A stretch of 64,000 nt of DNA from Microglena sp. YARC (lineage: Eukaryota > Chlorophyta > Chlorophyceae > Chlamydomonadales > Chlamydomonadaceae). A program made the translations under genes and the position numbers. The stretch's first letter is position 1, and each line of letters opens with the position of its first letter. Positions 51,664 to 63,845 of this stretch are shown here, one piece after another. The stretch lies in contig CM039462.1 of assembly GCA_022414725.1 (NCBI GenBank), positions 132,895,206 through 132,959,205 of the forward strand, given 5' to 3'. The notes under the pieces were generated by a model. It did not search any database. It was not told where the DNA came from and saw only the letters and a list, made by a program, of their open reading frames with translations.

Positions 51664-52164
51664 GTCCGTGACCACAAGCCCCCCTCCCCTCACCCCCCCC
51701 CCCCTTTCCACCCCTAAATCCTAAACTAATGGGGCTCTGCCTTGGCCCTGACCACTAGACTGTGATGATGGACTTTACAGGTCTGTTACCCAGCACCCCC
51801 CTCCCCCCTCCCCCGCCCCCCCCCCCCCCCAACCCTAACCTCCCTTAACTAATGGGGGGCTCTGCCTTGGCCATGACCCTGAATGTGATGATGGGCACTT
51901 TAAGGTCCGTACCCAGCCCCCCTCCCCTCCCCCCCCCCCCACCCACACAACCACCACCCAACCCCTTAATCCCTAAACTAATGGGCTCTGCCTTGGAATG
52001 AGCCTTGACTGTGATGATGGCTTACAGCCCGTACCCAGCCCCCCCCTCCCCCCCTTTCCCGCCCCCCGAGTCCCCACCCTAACTCCCTAACTAATGGGGC
52101 TCTGCTTGGCATGAGCCTGGACTGTGATGATGGGACTTTACCAGATCGTAAACGCCAGCCCCCC
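51664..52164 (+). repeat. Array of exon 3 end plus donor, about four copies
   Basis: CTAATGGGGCTCTGCCTTGG, GACTGTGATGATGGGACTTT and ACAGGTCCGT-ACCCAGC repeat every ~110-120 bp with C-rich spacers. The array runs into the N gap. Confidence 0.9.
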
Positions 52165-53164
52165 NNNNNNNNNNNNNNNNNNNNNNNNNNNNNNNNNNNN
52201 NNNNNNNNNNNNNNNNNNNNNNNNNNNNNNNNNNNNNNNNNNNNNNNNNNNNNNNNNNNNNNNNNNNNNNNNNNNNNNNNNNNNNNNNNNNNNNNNNNNN
52301 NNNNNNNNNNNNNNNNNNNNNNNNNNNNNNNNNNNNNNNNNNNNNNNNNNNNNNNNNNNNNNNNNNNNNNNNNNNNNNNNNNNNNNNNNNNNNNNNNNNN
52401 NNNNNNNNNNNNNNNNNNNNNNNNNNNNNNNNNNNNNNNNNNNNNNNNNNNNNNNNNNNNNNNNNNNNNNNNNNNNNNNNNNNNNNNNNNNNNNNNNNNN
52501 NNNNNNNNNNNNNNNNNNNNNNNNNNNNNNNNNNNNNNNNNNNNNNNNNNNNNNNNNNNNNNNNNNNNNNNNNNNNNNNNNNNNNNNNNNNNNNNNNNNN
52601 NNNNNNNNNNNNNNNNNNNNNNNNNNNNNNNNNNNNNNNNNNNNNNNNNNNNNNNNNNNNNNNNNNNNNNNNNNNNNNNNNNNNNNNNNNNNNNNNNNNN
52701 NNNNNNNNNNNNNNNNNNNNNNNNNNNNNNNNNNNNNNNNNNNNNNNNNNNNNNNNNNNNNNNNNNNNNNNNNNNNNNNNNNNNNNNNNNNNNNNNNNNN
52801 NNNNNNNNNNNNNNNNNNNNNNNNNNNNNNNNNNNNNNNNNNNNNNNNNNNNNNNNNNNNNNNNNNNNNNNNNNNNNNNNNNNNNNNNNNNNNNNNNNNN
52901 NNNNNNNNNNNNNNNNNNNNNNNNNNNNNNNNNNNNNNNNNNNNNNNNNNNNNNNNNNNNNNNNNNNNNNNNNNNNNNNNNNNNNNNNNNNNNNNNNNNN
53001 NNNNNNNNNNNNNNNNNNNNNNNNNNNNNNNNNNNNNNNNNNNNNNNNNNNNNNNNNNNNNNNNNNNNNNNNNNNNNNNNNNNNNNNNNNNNNNNNNNNN
53101 NNNNNNNNNNNNNNNNNNNNNNNNNNNNNNNNNNNNNNNNNNNNNNNNNNNNNNNNNNNNNNNN
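52165..53164. other. Assembly gap, exactly 1000 N
   Basis: A run of 1000 N, a conventional placeholder for a gap of unknown size. Sequences left and right belong to different repeat families, so adjacency is not proven. Confidence 0.98.
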
Positions 53165-55647
53165 ACACATGAAGCGATGGGGGGGGGGGGGCATCATATG
53201 GCAGGTCCAGTGTCAGTGCCAATCTAAATGCCACTGTCTAAATCAAGTTGATATCATTACTCCCACAGGCTGGGCTGAATGTGAGTGCATAACCATTTGC
53301 AACATTGTTCATAGACAGGCATTTTCCATAGCATTATCATGACACATGAAGCGATTGGGGGGGGGGGGGGGGGGGGGGGGCAATCACATGGCAGGTCAGT
53401 GTCAGTGCCAATGCTAAATGCCACTGTCTGAAGTCAGTTGATATCATACCTCCACAGGTCTGGGGCTGCATGTGAGTGCATAACCATTTGCAACTGTCAT
53501 AGACAGCATTTTTATAAAGTCTCTTATCAGACACATGAAGCGATTGGGGGGGGGGGGGGGGGGGGGGGGGCATCATAGTGGCAGGTCAGTGTCAGTTTCC
53601 ATCAAAATGCCACTGCTAGTCAAGTTGATATCATACCTCCCACAGGCTGGGCTGCATGTGAGTGCGATAACCATTTGGGCAACATTGTCATAGACAGCAT
53701 TTCATAGACATTTTCAGACACATGAAGCGATTGGGGGGGGGGGGGGCAATCAATATGGCTAGGTCGTGTCAGTGCCAATCTAAATGCCACTGTCTAAGTC
53801 AAGTTGATAGTAATACCTGCACACTCAGGGCTGGGCTGCGGATGTGAGTGCATAAGCCAGTTGCAAAACATTGTTCCATAGACAGGCATTTTCCATAGAC
53901 ATTTTCAGACACATGAAGCGATGGGGGGGGGGGGGCATCATATGGCAGGTCATGGTAGTGGCTCATCAAATGCACTGTGCTAAGTCAAGTTGATATCATA
54001 CCTCCCACAGGGCTGGGCTGGCAAGTGTGAGTGGCATAACCATTGCAACATGTATAGACAGGCATTTCATAGACATTATCAGACACATGAAGCCGATTGG
54101 GGGGGGGGGGGGGCATCATATGGCAGGTCAGTGCAGTGCCATCTAAATGCCTCAGTGTCTAAGTCATTGATTATCATACCTCCCACAGGCTGGGCTGCAT
54201 GTGAGTGCATAACCATTGCAACATTGTCATGAGACGGCATTTTCGTAGACATTATCAACACATGAAGCGATTGGGGGGGGGGGGGGGGGGGGGGGGCATG
54301 CACATGCAGGTCAGTGTCAGTGCCGAATGGTAAATGCCAACTTGTCCTAAGTCAAGCTTGATATCATTACCTCCCACAGGCTGGGCTGCAGTTGGTGAGT
54401 GCTAACCATTGCACATTGTCATAGACAGGGCATTTTATAGTCATTGATCAGAGACATAAGCGATTGGGGGGGGGCATCATATGGCAGGTCAGTGTCAGTG
54501 CAATCTAAATGCCACTGTCTAAGTCAGTTGAATATCATACCTCCCACAGGGCTGGCTGCATGTGATGCATAACTCAGTTGCGATACATTGGTCATTAGAC
54601 AGGCTTTATTTTCGATAGACATTTTGTAGAACACATTGAAGCGATTGGGGGGGGGGGGCATCATATGGCAGGGTCAGTGTCCAGTTTGAATCTAAATGCC
54701 ACTGTTAAGTCAAGTTGATATCATACCTCCCACAGGCTGGCTGTCATGTGAGGTGCATAACCAGTTGCACACATTGTCATAGATCAGGCATTTTGATAGT
54801 CATTAATCAGACACATGAAGCGATTGGGGGGGAGGGGGGGGGCTCATATGGCAGGTCAGTGTCAGTGCCAATCCTAAATGCCACTGTCTTCAAGTTGATA
54901 TCATACCTCCCACGGCTGGGCTGCATGTCGAGTGCATAACCATTGCAACATTTGTCATATGCATGGCATTTTCATAGACATTATCAGACACGATGAGCGA
55001 TGGGGGGGGGGGGGGGGGGGGGGGCATCATATGGCAGGTCAGTGTCAGTGCAATGCTAAATGCCACTGTCTAAGTCAGTTTGATATCCTACCTAACCACA
55101 GGCTTGGGCTGCATGTGAGTGCATAACCATTAACATTGTCATAGGACAGGCATTTTCATAGACATTATCAGACACATGAAGCGATTGGGGGGGGGGGGCA
55201 TCATATGGCAGGTCAGTGTCAGTGCCAAATCTAAATGCCACGTGTCTAAGTCAAGGTTGAGTATCATACCTCCCAGGGCTGGGCTGGGCATTGAGTGCAG
55301 TAACCGATTGCACATTGTCAAGCAGGCATTTTGTCATAGACATTATCAGAACACATGAAGGATTGGGGGGGGGGCATCATATGGCAGTCACTGATCAGTG
55401 CCAATCTAAATGCCTTGCTAAGTCAAGTTGCTATCATGACCTCCCACAGCTGGGCTGCATGTGAGTGCATAACATTGCAACATTGTCATAGACAGGCATT
55501 TTCACAGACATTATCAGACACATGAACGATTGGGGGGGGGGGGGGCAGTCACATGGCAGTCATGTCCGTGCCAATCTAGATGCCACTGTCTAAGTCAGTT
55601 GATATCATACCTCCACAGGCTGGGCTGACAAAATGTGAGTGCATTAA

Positions 55648-55737
<90 letters not shown>

Positions 55738-57091
55738 TTTATTTGCAAACATTGTCATAGACAGGCATTTTAATAGTCATTATAGACACATGAAGGATTG
55801 GGGGGGGGATCATATGGCAGTCATGTCCAGTCCAATCTAAATGCACTGTCTAAGTCAATTGATATCATACCTCCCACAGGCTGGGCTGCATGTGAGTGCA
55901 TAACCATCAAATGTCAATGAGACAGCCATTTTCATAGACATTTTCAGACACATGCAGCGATGTGGGGGGGGGGGGCATCATAAACTGGCAGGTCATGTCA
56001 GTGCCAATTAATGCCACTGTCTGATCAGTTGAATGATCATACCTCCACAGCTGGGCTGCATGTGAGTGCAGTTTAACTGCAACATTGTCAGTTAGACAGG
56101 CATTTTTCATAGACATATCAGACACATGCAAGCGAAGTTGGGGGGGGGGGGGGGGGGGGGGGGGGGCATCATATGGCAGGTCAGTGTCAAGTGCAATCTA
56201 AATGCCTGTGCTAAGTTAGTTGATATCCGATAGCTCCCACAGGCTGGGCTGCATGTGAGTGCATAACCATTGCAGACATTGTCAAATAGACAGGCTTTTT
56301 TCATAGACATTATCGACACATGAAGCGATGGGGGGGGGGGGCATCATATGTGCAGGTCATGTCAGTGCCAATTGCTAATGCCACCTGTCTAAGTCAATTG
56401 ATATCATACCTCCCACAGGCTGGGCGATGTGAGTGCATAACCATTGCAACCATTGTCATATGGACAGGCATTTGCATAGATCATTATCAGACACATGAAG
56501 CGACTCGGGGGGGGGGGGGGGCGATCATAGTGGCAGGGTCAAAGTGTCAGTGCCAATCTAAGCACTGCTAAGTCAAGTTTGATATATACTCCCACAGGCT
56601 GGCGTCATGTGAGTGCGATAACATTGCAACATTGTTCATAGACAGGCATTTTCATAAACATTAATCAGACACAAATGAAGCGATTGGGGGGGGGGGGGGG
56701 GGGGCATCATATGGCAGGTCAGTGTCAGTTGCCAATCTAAAATGCCCACTGTCTAAGTCGTTGATATCATACCTCCACAGGCTGGGTCTGCAGTGTGAGT
56801 AAATAACCATTCTCGCAACCATTGTCACTAGACAGGCATTTTCATAGATCACTTCATCAGACACATGAAGCGATTGGTCTGGGGGCGGGGGCATCATCGG
56901 GGGGGAGGGGGCGGGTAGAACATCATATGGCAGTCGAGTGTCCCCCCGTTCAAGGCTGCCAATTAAATGCCACTGTCTAAGTCAAGTTGATAACATACCT
57001 CCCGACAGGCTGGGCTGCATGTGAGTGCATAACCATCTGCAACATTGTCATAGACAGGCATTTTTCATAGACATTATCATACAATGAAGCG

Positions 57092-57122
<31 letters not shown>

Positions 57123-60100
57123 CATCATATGGCAGTCATCAGTGCCCATCTAAAAAATGCCACTGTCTAAGTCATTTATATCATACCTCCCACAGGCTGG
57201 GTCAATGGCGTGCATAACAATCAACATTGTCACCTCTCCGAACCTCGGGCATATATGTCATGACATTTTCAGACACATGAAGCGATTGGGGGGGGGGGGG
57301 GGGGGGGGGCCAATGGAGGTAGTGTCAGTGCCAAATCTAAATGCACTGTCTAAGTCAAGTTGATATCACATACCTCCCAACAGGCTGGCTGCATGTGAGT
57401 GCATAACCATTGCCAACATTGTCATAGACAGGCATTTTCAATAGACATTTCAGACACATGAAGCGATTGGGGGGGGGGCGGCATCAGTATGGCAGGTCAG
57501 TGTCAGTTCTTGCCAATCTAAATGCCACTGTCTAAGTCAAGGTTGAATCATACCTCCCACAGGCTGGGCTGCATTGTGAGTGTGAATGAGCATAAACCAT
57601 ATGCAACATTGTCATAGACAGCATTTTCAGACATATATCAGACCAACATGAAGCGATTGGGGGGGTGGCCGACCTCGCACTCGGCTCATATGGCAGGTAG
57701 TGTCCCAGGCCCCTTGGCCCGAAGGCAATATAAAATGCAACTGTCCACTGTCAAGTGTCGTGGTCCAATACTAAATGCCACTGTCTAAACGCCATTCATA
57801 CGCATCCCACCTCCCAGGCTGGGCTGCATGTGAGTGCATAACCATTGCAACATTGTCTCTGGTCATAGAGCAGGCATTTTCAATAGTTTCATGAAGAGCA
57901 GTTTTCAGACATGTATCATGAAGCGATTGGGGGGGGGGGGGGGGGGGCATCATATGCGCAGGTCAGTTTTGTCAGTGCCCCAATCCAAACTGCTAAATCA
58001 CTGTCTAAGTCAAGTTGATATCATCCTCCCACGGCTGGGGGCTGCTGCATGCGTTCACCCCCACTGGAGTGCGATAACCATTGCCCAACATTGTTCATAA
58101 GACAGCATTTTTCATGACATTATCAGACACATGAAGCGATTGGGGGGGGGCATCATATGACGTCAGTGTCAGTTCCAATCTAAATCCGACTGTCTAAGTT
58201 CAAGTTGATATGCATACCTCCCACAGCTCGCCACAAGAGTCGCTGGGCTGGCGTGTGTGCATAACCATTGCAACATTGTCATAGAGACAGCATTTTTCAC
58301 AGCACATATCAACACATGCTTTCATTTTTCATAAAAGAACATTATCCGGGGGCGGGGGGCCGTTTGGGGGGGGGGGGGGGAGGGAGGGGGGCATAAGACC
58401 CTCCGGGCATCACAAGGGGGGGGGGGGGGCATCATATGGTCAGTGTCATGCCAATCTAAAATGCCATGTCTAAGTCAAGTTGATATCATACCTCCCACAG
58501 GCTGAGAGCGTGGGCTGCATGTGAGTGCATAAACCATTGCAACATTGTCATAGACAGGCATTTTCATAGACATTATCAGACACATGAAGCGATTGGGGGG
58601 GGGGCAAATCATATGGCAGGGTCAGTGTCAGTGGCCTCCAACTCTAAATGCGACTGTCTAAGTCAAGTTGATATCATACTCCCACAGGCTGGGCTGCATG
58701 TGAGTGCATAACCATTGCAACATTGTCATAGACAGGCATTTTGATAGAGCACAGACAGTATCAGACACATGAAGCGATTGGGGGGGGGGGGGCATCACAT
58801 GGCAGTGCGTGGAATTAGTTATGATCAGTGCCAATATCTTTAATGGCCACTGTCTAAGTCAAGTTGATATCATACCTCCGCACAGCTGGGCTGCATGTGA
58901 GTGCATAACCATATGTGCAACATTGTCATAGACAGCATTTTATAGTCATTATCAGACACATGAAGCGATTGGGGGGGGGGGGGGGGGGGGGGCATCATAT
59001 GGCAGGGCCTCAGTGGGTCAGTTCCAATCTAAAGGCACTGTTTAAGTCAAGTTGTATATATCATAGGCCTCCCACAGGCTGGGCTGCATGTGAGTGCATA
59101 ACCATTGCAAACATTGTCATAGACAGGCATTTTATAGACATTTTCAGACACATGAGCGGATTGGATGAGGCGGGGCAACATTGTCATTTTTAAGCAGTCA
59201 GCATGCGCCATCTAAATGCCACTGTCTAAGTCAAGTTGATATCATACCTCCCACAGGCTGGGCTGCATGTGAGTGCATAACCATTGCAACATTGTCATAG
59301 ACAGGCATTTTCATAGACATTATCAGACACATGAAGCGAATTGGGGGGGGGGGGGATCAGTATGGCAGGTCAGTGTCAGTGCCAATCTAAATGCCACTGT
59401 CTAAGTCAAGTTGATATCATACCTCCCACAGGCTGGGCTGCATGTGAGTGCATAACCATTGCAACATTGTCATAGACAGGCATTTTCATAGACATTATCA
59501 GACACATGAAGCGATTGGGGGGGGGGGGGGGGGGGGGCATCATATGGCAGGTCAGTGTCAGTGCCAATCTAAATGCCACTGTCTAAGTACAAGTTGATGT
59601 ATCATACCTCCCACAGGCTGGGCTGCATGTGAGTGCATAACCATTGCAACATTGTCATAGACAGGCATTTTCATAGACATTATCAGACACATGAAGCGAT
59701 TGGGGGGGGGGGGGGGGGGGGGGCATCATATGGCAGGTCAGTGTCAGTGCCAATCTAAATGCCACTGTCTAAGTCAAGTTGATATCATACCTCCCACAGG
59801 CTGGGCTGCATGTGAGTGCATAACCATTGCAACATTGTCATAGACAGGCATTTTCATAGACATTATCAGACACATGAAGCGATTGGAGGGGGGGGGGCAT
59901 CATATGGCAGGTCAGTGTCAGTGCCAATCTAAATGCCACTGTCTAAGTCAAGTTGATATCATACCTCCACAGCTGGGCTGCATGTGAGTGCATAACCATT
60001 GCAACATGTCATAGACAGGCATTTTCAAGACATATCGACACATGAAGCGATTGGGTGGGGTGGGGTGGGGGGGGGCATCACATGGCAGGTCAGTGTCAGT

Positions 60101-60232
60101 GCCTATCTAAATGTCACTGTCTAAGTCAAGTTGATCTCATACCCCCCACAAGCTGGGCTGCATGTGAGTGCATAACCATTGCAACATTGTCATAGACAGG
60201 CATTTCACAGACATTATCAGACACATGAAGCG

Positions 60233-60263
<31 letters not shown>

Positions 60264-60385
60264 TGGCATCACATGGCAGGTCAGTGTCATTGCCTATCTA
60301 AATGTCACTGTCTAAGTCAAGTTGATCTCATACCCCCCACAAGCTGGGCTGCATGTGTGCGCCTAACCATCGCAACATTGTCATA
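53165..60385 (+). repeat. ~180-bp satellite with phased poly-G, about 40 copies
   Basis: The unit has GTCTAAGTCAAGTTGATATC, ATACCTCCCACAGGCTGGGC, TGCATGTGAGTGCATAACCA, TTGCAACATTGTCATAGACA, GGCATTTTCATAGACATTAT, CAGACACATGAAGCGATTGG, a G run of 9-30, then CATCATATGGCAGGTCAGTG. CCTCCCACAG, 12 bases GCTGGGCTGCAT, and GTGAGTGC look like acceptor, micro-exon and donor. Copies at 58900-60050 are nearly identical. Copies at 53900-58800 carry many random indels. A poly-T run of about 80 bases interrupts at 55651-55732. Confidence 0.95.
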
Positions 60386-61001
60386 GACAGGCCTAGTGTC
60401 TAAACCCATGTGATTACATTCTGCACTCAGGAGTGAGGTGGTGGTGGCGAGTGATGGTGGTGGGTGGTGGTGGTGGAGGTGGTGGGTGGTGGTGTCTACA
60501 CCCATGTGATTACGCTCTGCGCTCAGGAGTGAAGTCATGTTGTGTTTACATAACCCATGTTTGCTCCGCTCGCAGACAGGGAGCAGCCTGAAGGCTGATA
60601 GGCCATGTAATGAATCCAAACCAACCAACCAAACCAACCAATAGACAGGCCAGTATTGACCCAAGACAAGCTCACACCACCACTACTGGGGAGTCTTCCA
60701 CCTCGCCTTTCAGAAACCAAAGAGTAACTAATGCTAATTTGGGGTGGGGGGGGTTGGGGGGGGACTTCGGCACCCCTTTATACAAATTTACTTCATACTA
60801 CTTTATTACTACTATACTTCCTTACAACTTTACTTCATGCAAATTTGGGGTGTCTTGGGCACCCTTTTATGCACCCTTCTGACCCATAATGCGCCCTTTC
60901 TGACTTTCAAGCACAAAAAAATATAGCTGATCTTGTCAATCACTAGGTCAAGGGAGTGTCGTCAGTGAGAAGTACATGCATTACCATGACTCGTACCTGC
61001 A
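60386..61001. other. Intergenic region with (GGT)n and candidate poly(A) signal
   Basis: A GTGGTGG tract at 60435-60495 lies between two copies of CACCCATGTGATTAC-CTCTGC-CTCAGGAGTGA. A minus-strand TGTAA at 60822-60826, about 175 nt past the BTB-BACK stop, may be its poly(A) signal. No gene is seen. Confidence 0.5.
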
Positions 61002-62586
61002 TCAGTCAAGTGTCTCAATGTCTAGAAACAAACGCAGCCCACCATCCACATCGATGTAGGTATCCAGGCATGAGAAATCCTCCAAAGTGTCCACTCTGGT
61101 CAACTCCCAGGCATGGGACCCATCTAGGACATCGTCAACTTCCCCCAAACAACCTCCATCTTCTGTGGCTGGGAATTGTTGACACCAAGCTTTGACATGG
61201 GCCAAAGTTTGCTTTCCCTTGGACAAGAAACCTGACGCTCCAAACTCAAAGCCAACGGACAACACAAACTGCTTCTTGGAGCCGTCTGGCACAACCTCCA
61301 CGGACAATGTGGCACAGAAATCATATCCGTTGAATGCCCATGCCTGATCATCAGCCCTAATAGTATGCAGGTCCTCATGTGCACCAGCATGTTGCACTGT
61401 GGCCAGAAGCTTGGCCAGATCTTCTTTAAGGAACGAGAATACGAGGCCCGCTCCTGATTCTTCAGGTCCAGGAAGTTGACGTCTGTCCCTGAACCATGCC
61501 ACACTGCTGCCATGAGCAGATTGTAGCCTTTTTTGCATGGAGGCAGCTATGACTGGATTTGCGAGCTGATAACTCTTCCATGATGCTGCATCACCCAACA
61601 CAGCAGGGTCCACTGGTAGCCATGGTGCAACAACAGCCAATCTAGAGAGGAACGATGTAGTCAAGTGTCCCGGGCGGAGGATGTTCCAGAAAGCTTCCAG
61701 TTGCTCCTTGGTAGTTCGGCCGGCCCAGTCCTGACACATCCAGGCGCCCATGAGTGTGAGGACTTCATTCTCTGACACAACAACCAACTGGTCTGAGTCT
61801 AAGAAAGCAAGCACTGTGAGAAAGTCCAGTTGCTTGAATTCTTTAACTAGACTGGCCGTCCAAAAAACCATACAAACATCACCAAAGTGCTCAACTAGGT
61901 AGGCAAGGCACTTCTCCATAAGAGCCTTGATGGTCGCATGCTCAAGCAGTGCTGGAGCAGCCCTCTTCAAGGAGAAGACATAATTCACAGCATCTACCGA
62001 CTCACAGTCTGCTGGGCTGAGGGCTGAGAGGGCCTATGCACATTGATCAGTGCATACTTCAAATCTATCAGCCAAGCGGTACACCTGCACAAGCAGCTTG
62101 ACCTGGCTGACTCCTGCCCCCTGCTCACTGGACAGGGCAGATCTCACTTCCTCAGCCAGGGCGCCTGAGTACATGGAGCCAAGCAACACCTCAAATGCCA
62201 ATAGCTCCTCATGCTCCATTGGCAGCTCCAAGATTTCAGGTAGGAGGTCTGTTTGCTGACGGGCAGGAGGTGATACCAGCAGCCCAACTGCCCCAACGCA
62301 CTCCACTGGTACTAGACAAATACTGATGCCTTCACCCATGGCCTGTTGGTCCCTGAGCTCCTCCGCTCTCATCAAGATGGCGTTTATGACGGGGGGGGGT
62401 GGACGCCAAGATGGCTTTGTGGGCCCAGAACGAGCGCTCATCGTCCGAGGACAATCCTGTGCACTGTTTTTTAGTGGGACGAGCGCCACTGGCGGGGTCA
62501 CCGGAAGTGCAGCTGTCATATTGCGAGCTCCGTAAGACAAGGCGTAGATCTGCGTAGGTAGCTTGGTTGAACAACCTGTTAAACAT
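61002..62586 (-). CDS. BTB-BACK domain protein (interrupted by one stop and one frameshift)
   Basis: BTB/POZ-BACK proteins are usually substrate adaptors of CUL3 ubiquitin ligases. From the likely start MFNRLFNQATYADLRLVL the BTB domain continues through FWAHKAILAS, LLAFEVLLGSMYSGAL and KLLVQVYRLADRFEV. The BACK domain follows: HATIKALMEKCLAYLVEHFG, FLDSDQLVVVSENEVLTLM and WILRPGHLTTSFLS-like sequence. The C-terminal 180 residues (CATLSVEVVPDGSKKQFVL) look beta-rich, perhaps a MATH- or TRAF-like fold, but this is unproven. Nine consecutive G at 62391-62399 shift the frame inside BTB, and an in-frame TAG at 62034-62036 separates BTB from BACK. All three pieces otherwise keep family features and no intron is needed. 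It is either a recent pseudogene or a gene with two base errors. Confidence 0.8.
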
Positions 62587-62937
62587 ATCGTAGAGGGAGC
62601 ACAGTGCAGAAAGAGTTGGCGCAGAGGAAATCAATAGGACGCATATGTAGCTCGCAGGTGATTGTCGCCAGTAGTAAAGTTAGTATGATCTACAGTAGGC
62701 GCAAGTCTCAAATGTCAAAAATGTTTTTTCGGAGCTGGTACTGCTGGTACCTTCAACCGGGCTCCAGGCCCGAAGTAATGTCAAACAAACGTCAGCTCTG
62801 TGGTGCAAAGAGCAGCGACATGCTTCAAAATACCAGTATATGACCCCAAGTGAGAGGTGAGAACAACCTGATTCCTCATCATTTCAGTATTTGCTATGCA
62901 ATCAAGATCATGACTTCAAGAGCAACACGGTGACTAT
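62587..62937. other. Upstream region of the BTB-BACK gene
   Basis: The reading frame stays open upstream to about 62680 without an ATG. No promoter motif could be assigned. Confidence 0.3.
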
Positions 62938-63549
62938 CAGCTTGTTTCCAACCAGTTAAGGGTCCGGTTAAGCGGCGGTTAAATTCGTTATTTTCGGCGC
63001 TAACCGGTGTTTGGTCGGAAACACAAAAAGTTAAGGTCCGGTTAAAGACCAACCGTCCCGGTTAGTGCAATGGCGCACCCCCCCCGCCATTAAAGAAAGT
63101 TAAGGGGCGGTTAAGTTCGGTTGATGAATGAGATATGGTGACGTCACGAAGTTGGAGCGCGCCTCTTAAAAATCACGCTGCTTTGGAGTCCCGCATCCTT
63201 CTTTCTTTCTCGGACACTCATCACTGATCGCACAGTTTCTCTAAGATGGATTCGCAGCAGCAGGGCACCGTCCCTGCCACGCAATTTTCGACCGATCTTC
63301 CTGAGGCAACCAGCAGCGGCCAGAAGTGGAATAAACGTTGAAATCAGCGTCTGAATCGCGAGGGAGTGCTGCAGAGCGCATTTGCCACGTTGACCCATTT
63401 TGAATTGACCTGGTCAGGTGCAAAAGACTGCTTAACTGGTGGAACGTTTCCAACCATCTTCCCGAAAGTTAAGGCCCGGTTAGAGGTCGAGTCTAAACCC
63501 TCCGAAACACAATCCTTAACCGGACCCCCAACTGGTTGGAAACAAGCTG
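62938..63549. mobile_element. 612-bp non-autonomous DNA element with long inverted ends
   Basis: The left end CAGCTTGTTTCCAACCAGTT is the exact inverse of the right end, and pairing continues through GGGTCCGGTTAA with one mismatch-type difference. Flanking TAT (62935-62937 and 63550-63552) is a possible 3-bp target duplication. The interior has subterminal GGTTAAGG/AACCGG repeats (63045-63120 and 63440-63520) and a central unrelated segment without transposase. Confidence 0.85.
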
Positions 63550-63584
63550 TATAGCTAGCTCCGGCTTACGCTATGGTTAGGGCT

Positions 63585-63845
63585 GTCAATATCGTACGGT
63601 ATTTTCAATTACCGTACGATATATTGTGATATATCGTACGATATCGATACCGTACGATATTTTTAGACCCTTTTTTGGGGAAATCAGTGTAAGACCAAGG
63701 GGATATAACAGGAAATACCGTTTACACGTCCATACACTTAAAATCAAGTCAAATGAATCAATACTGAGGGAGATATAAAACGCGGTAATATCGTGGTCTA
63801 TGACCGTACGATATATCGTGATATATCGTACGATATAAGGCGATT
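63585..63845. repeat. Palindromic ATATCGTACGATAT clusters
   Basis: Two clusters (63590-63665 and 63795-63840) are built from CCGTACGATATATCGTGATA and its inverse. They flank about 130 bp of unrelated sequence. The start TAGGGCTGTCAATATCG resembles ends of hAT-type MITEs, but a matching right end was not found. Confidence 0.65.

Noticed and set aside
52111..53234. Open frames across the N run
   Set aside because: They consist of undetermined residues over the 1000-N gap.
53165..60385. Centromeric satellite
   Set aside because: Unit length alone is not evidence, the array borders genes, and it contains splice-site-like sequence. No genome-wide abundance is known from this window.
26253..62036. 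Alternative genetic code (UAG or UGA as sense)
   Set aside because: Isolated in-frame stops occur in the gypsy element, the LINE and the BTB gene, but long intact frames use CAA/CAG and TGG normally, and IWR1 and SS18/GIF end in TGA. Mutation or base error is simpler.
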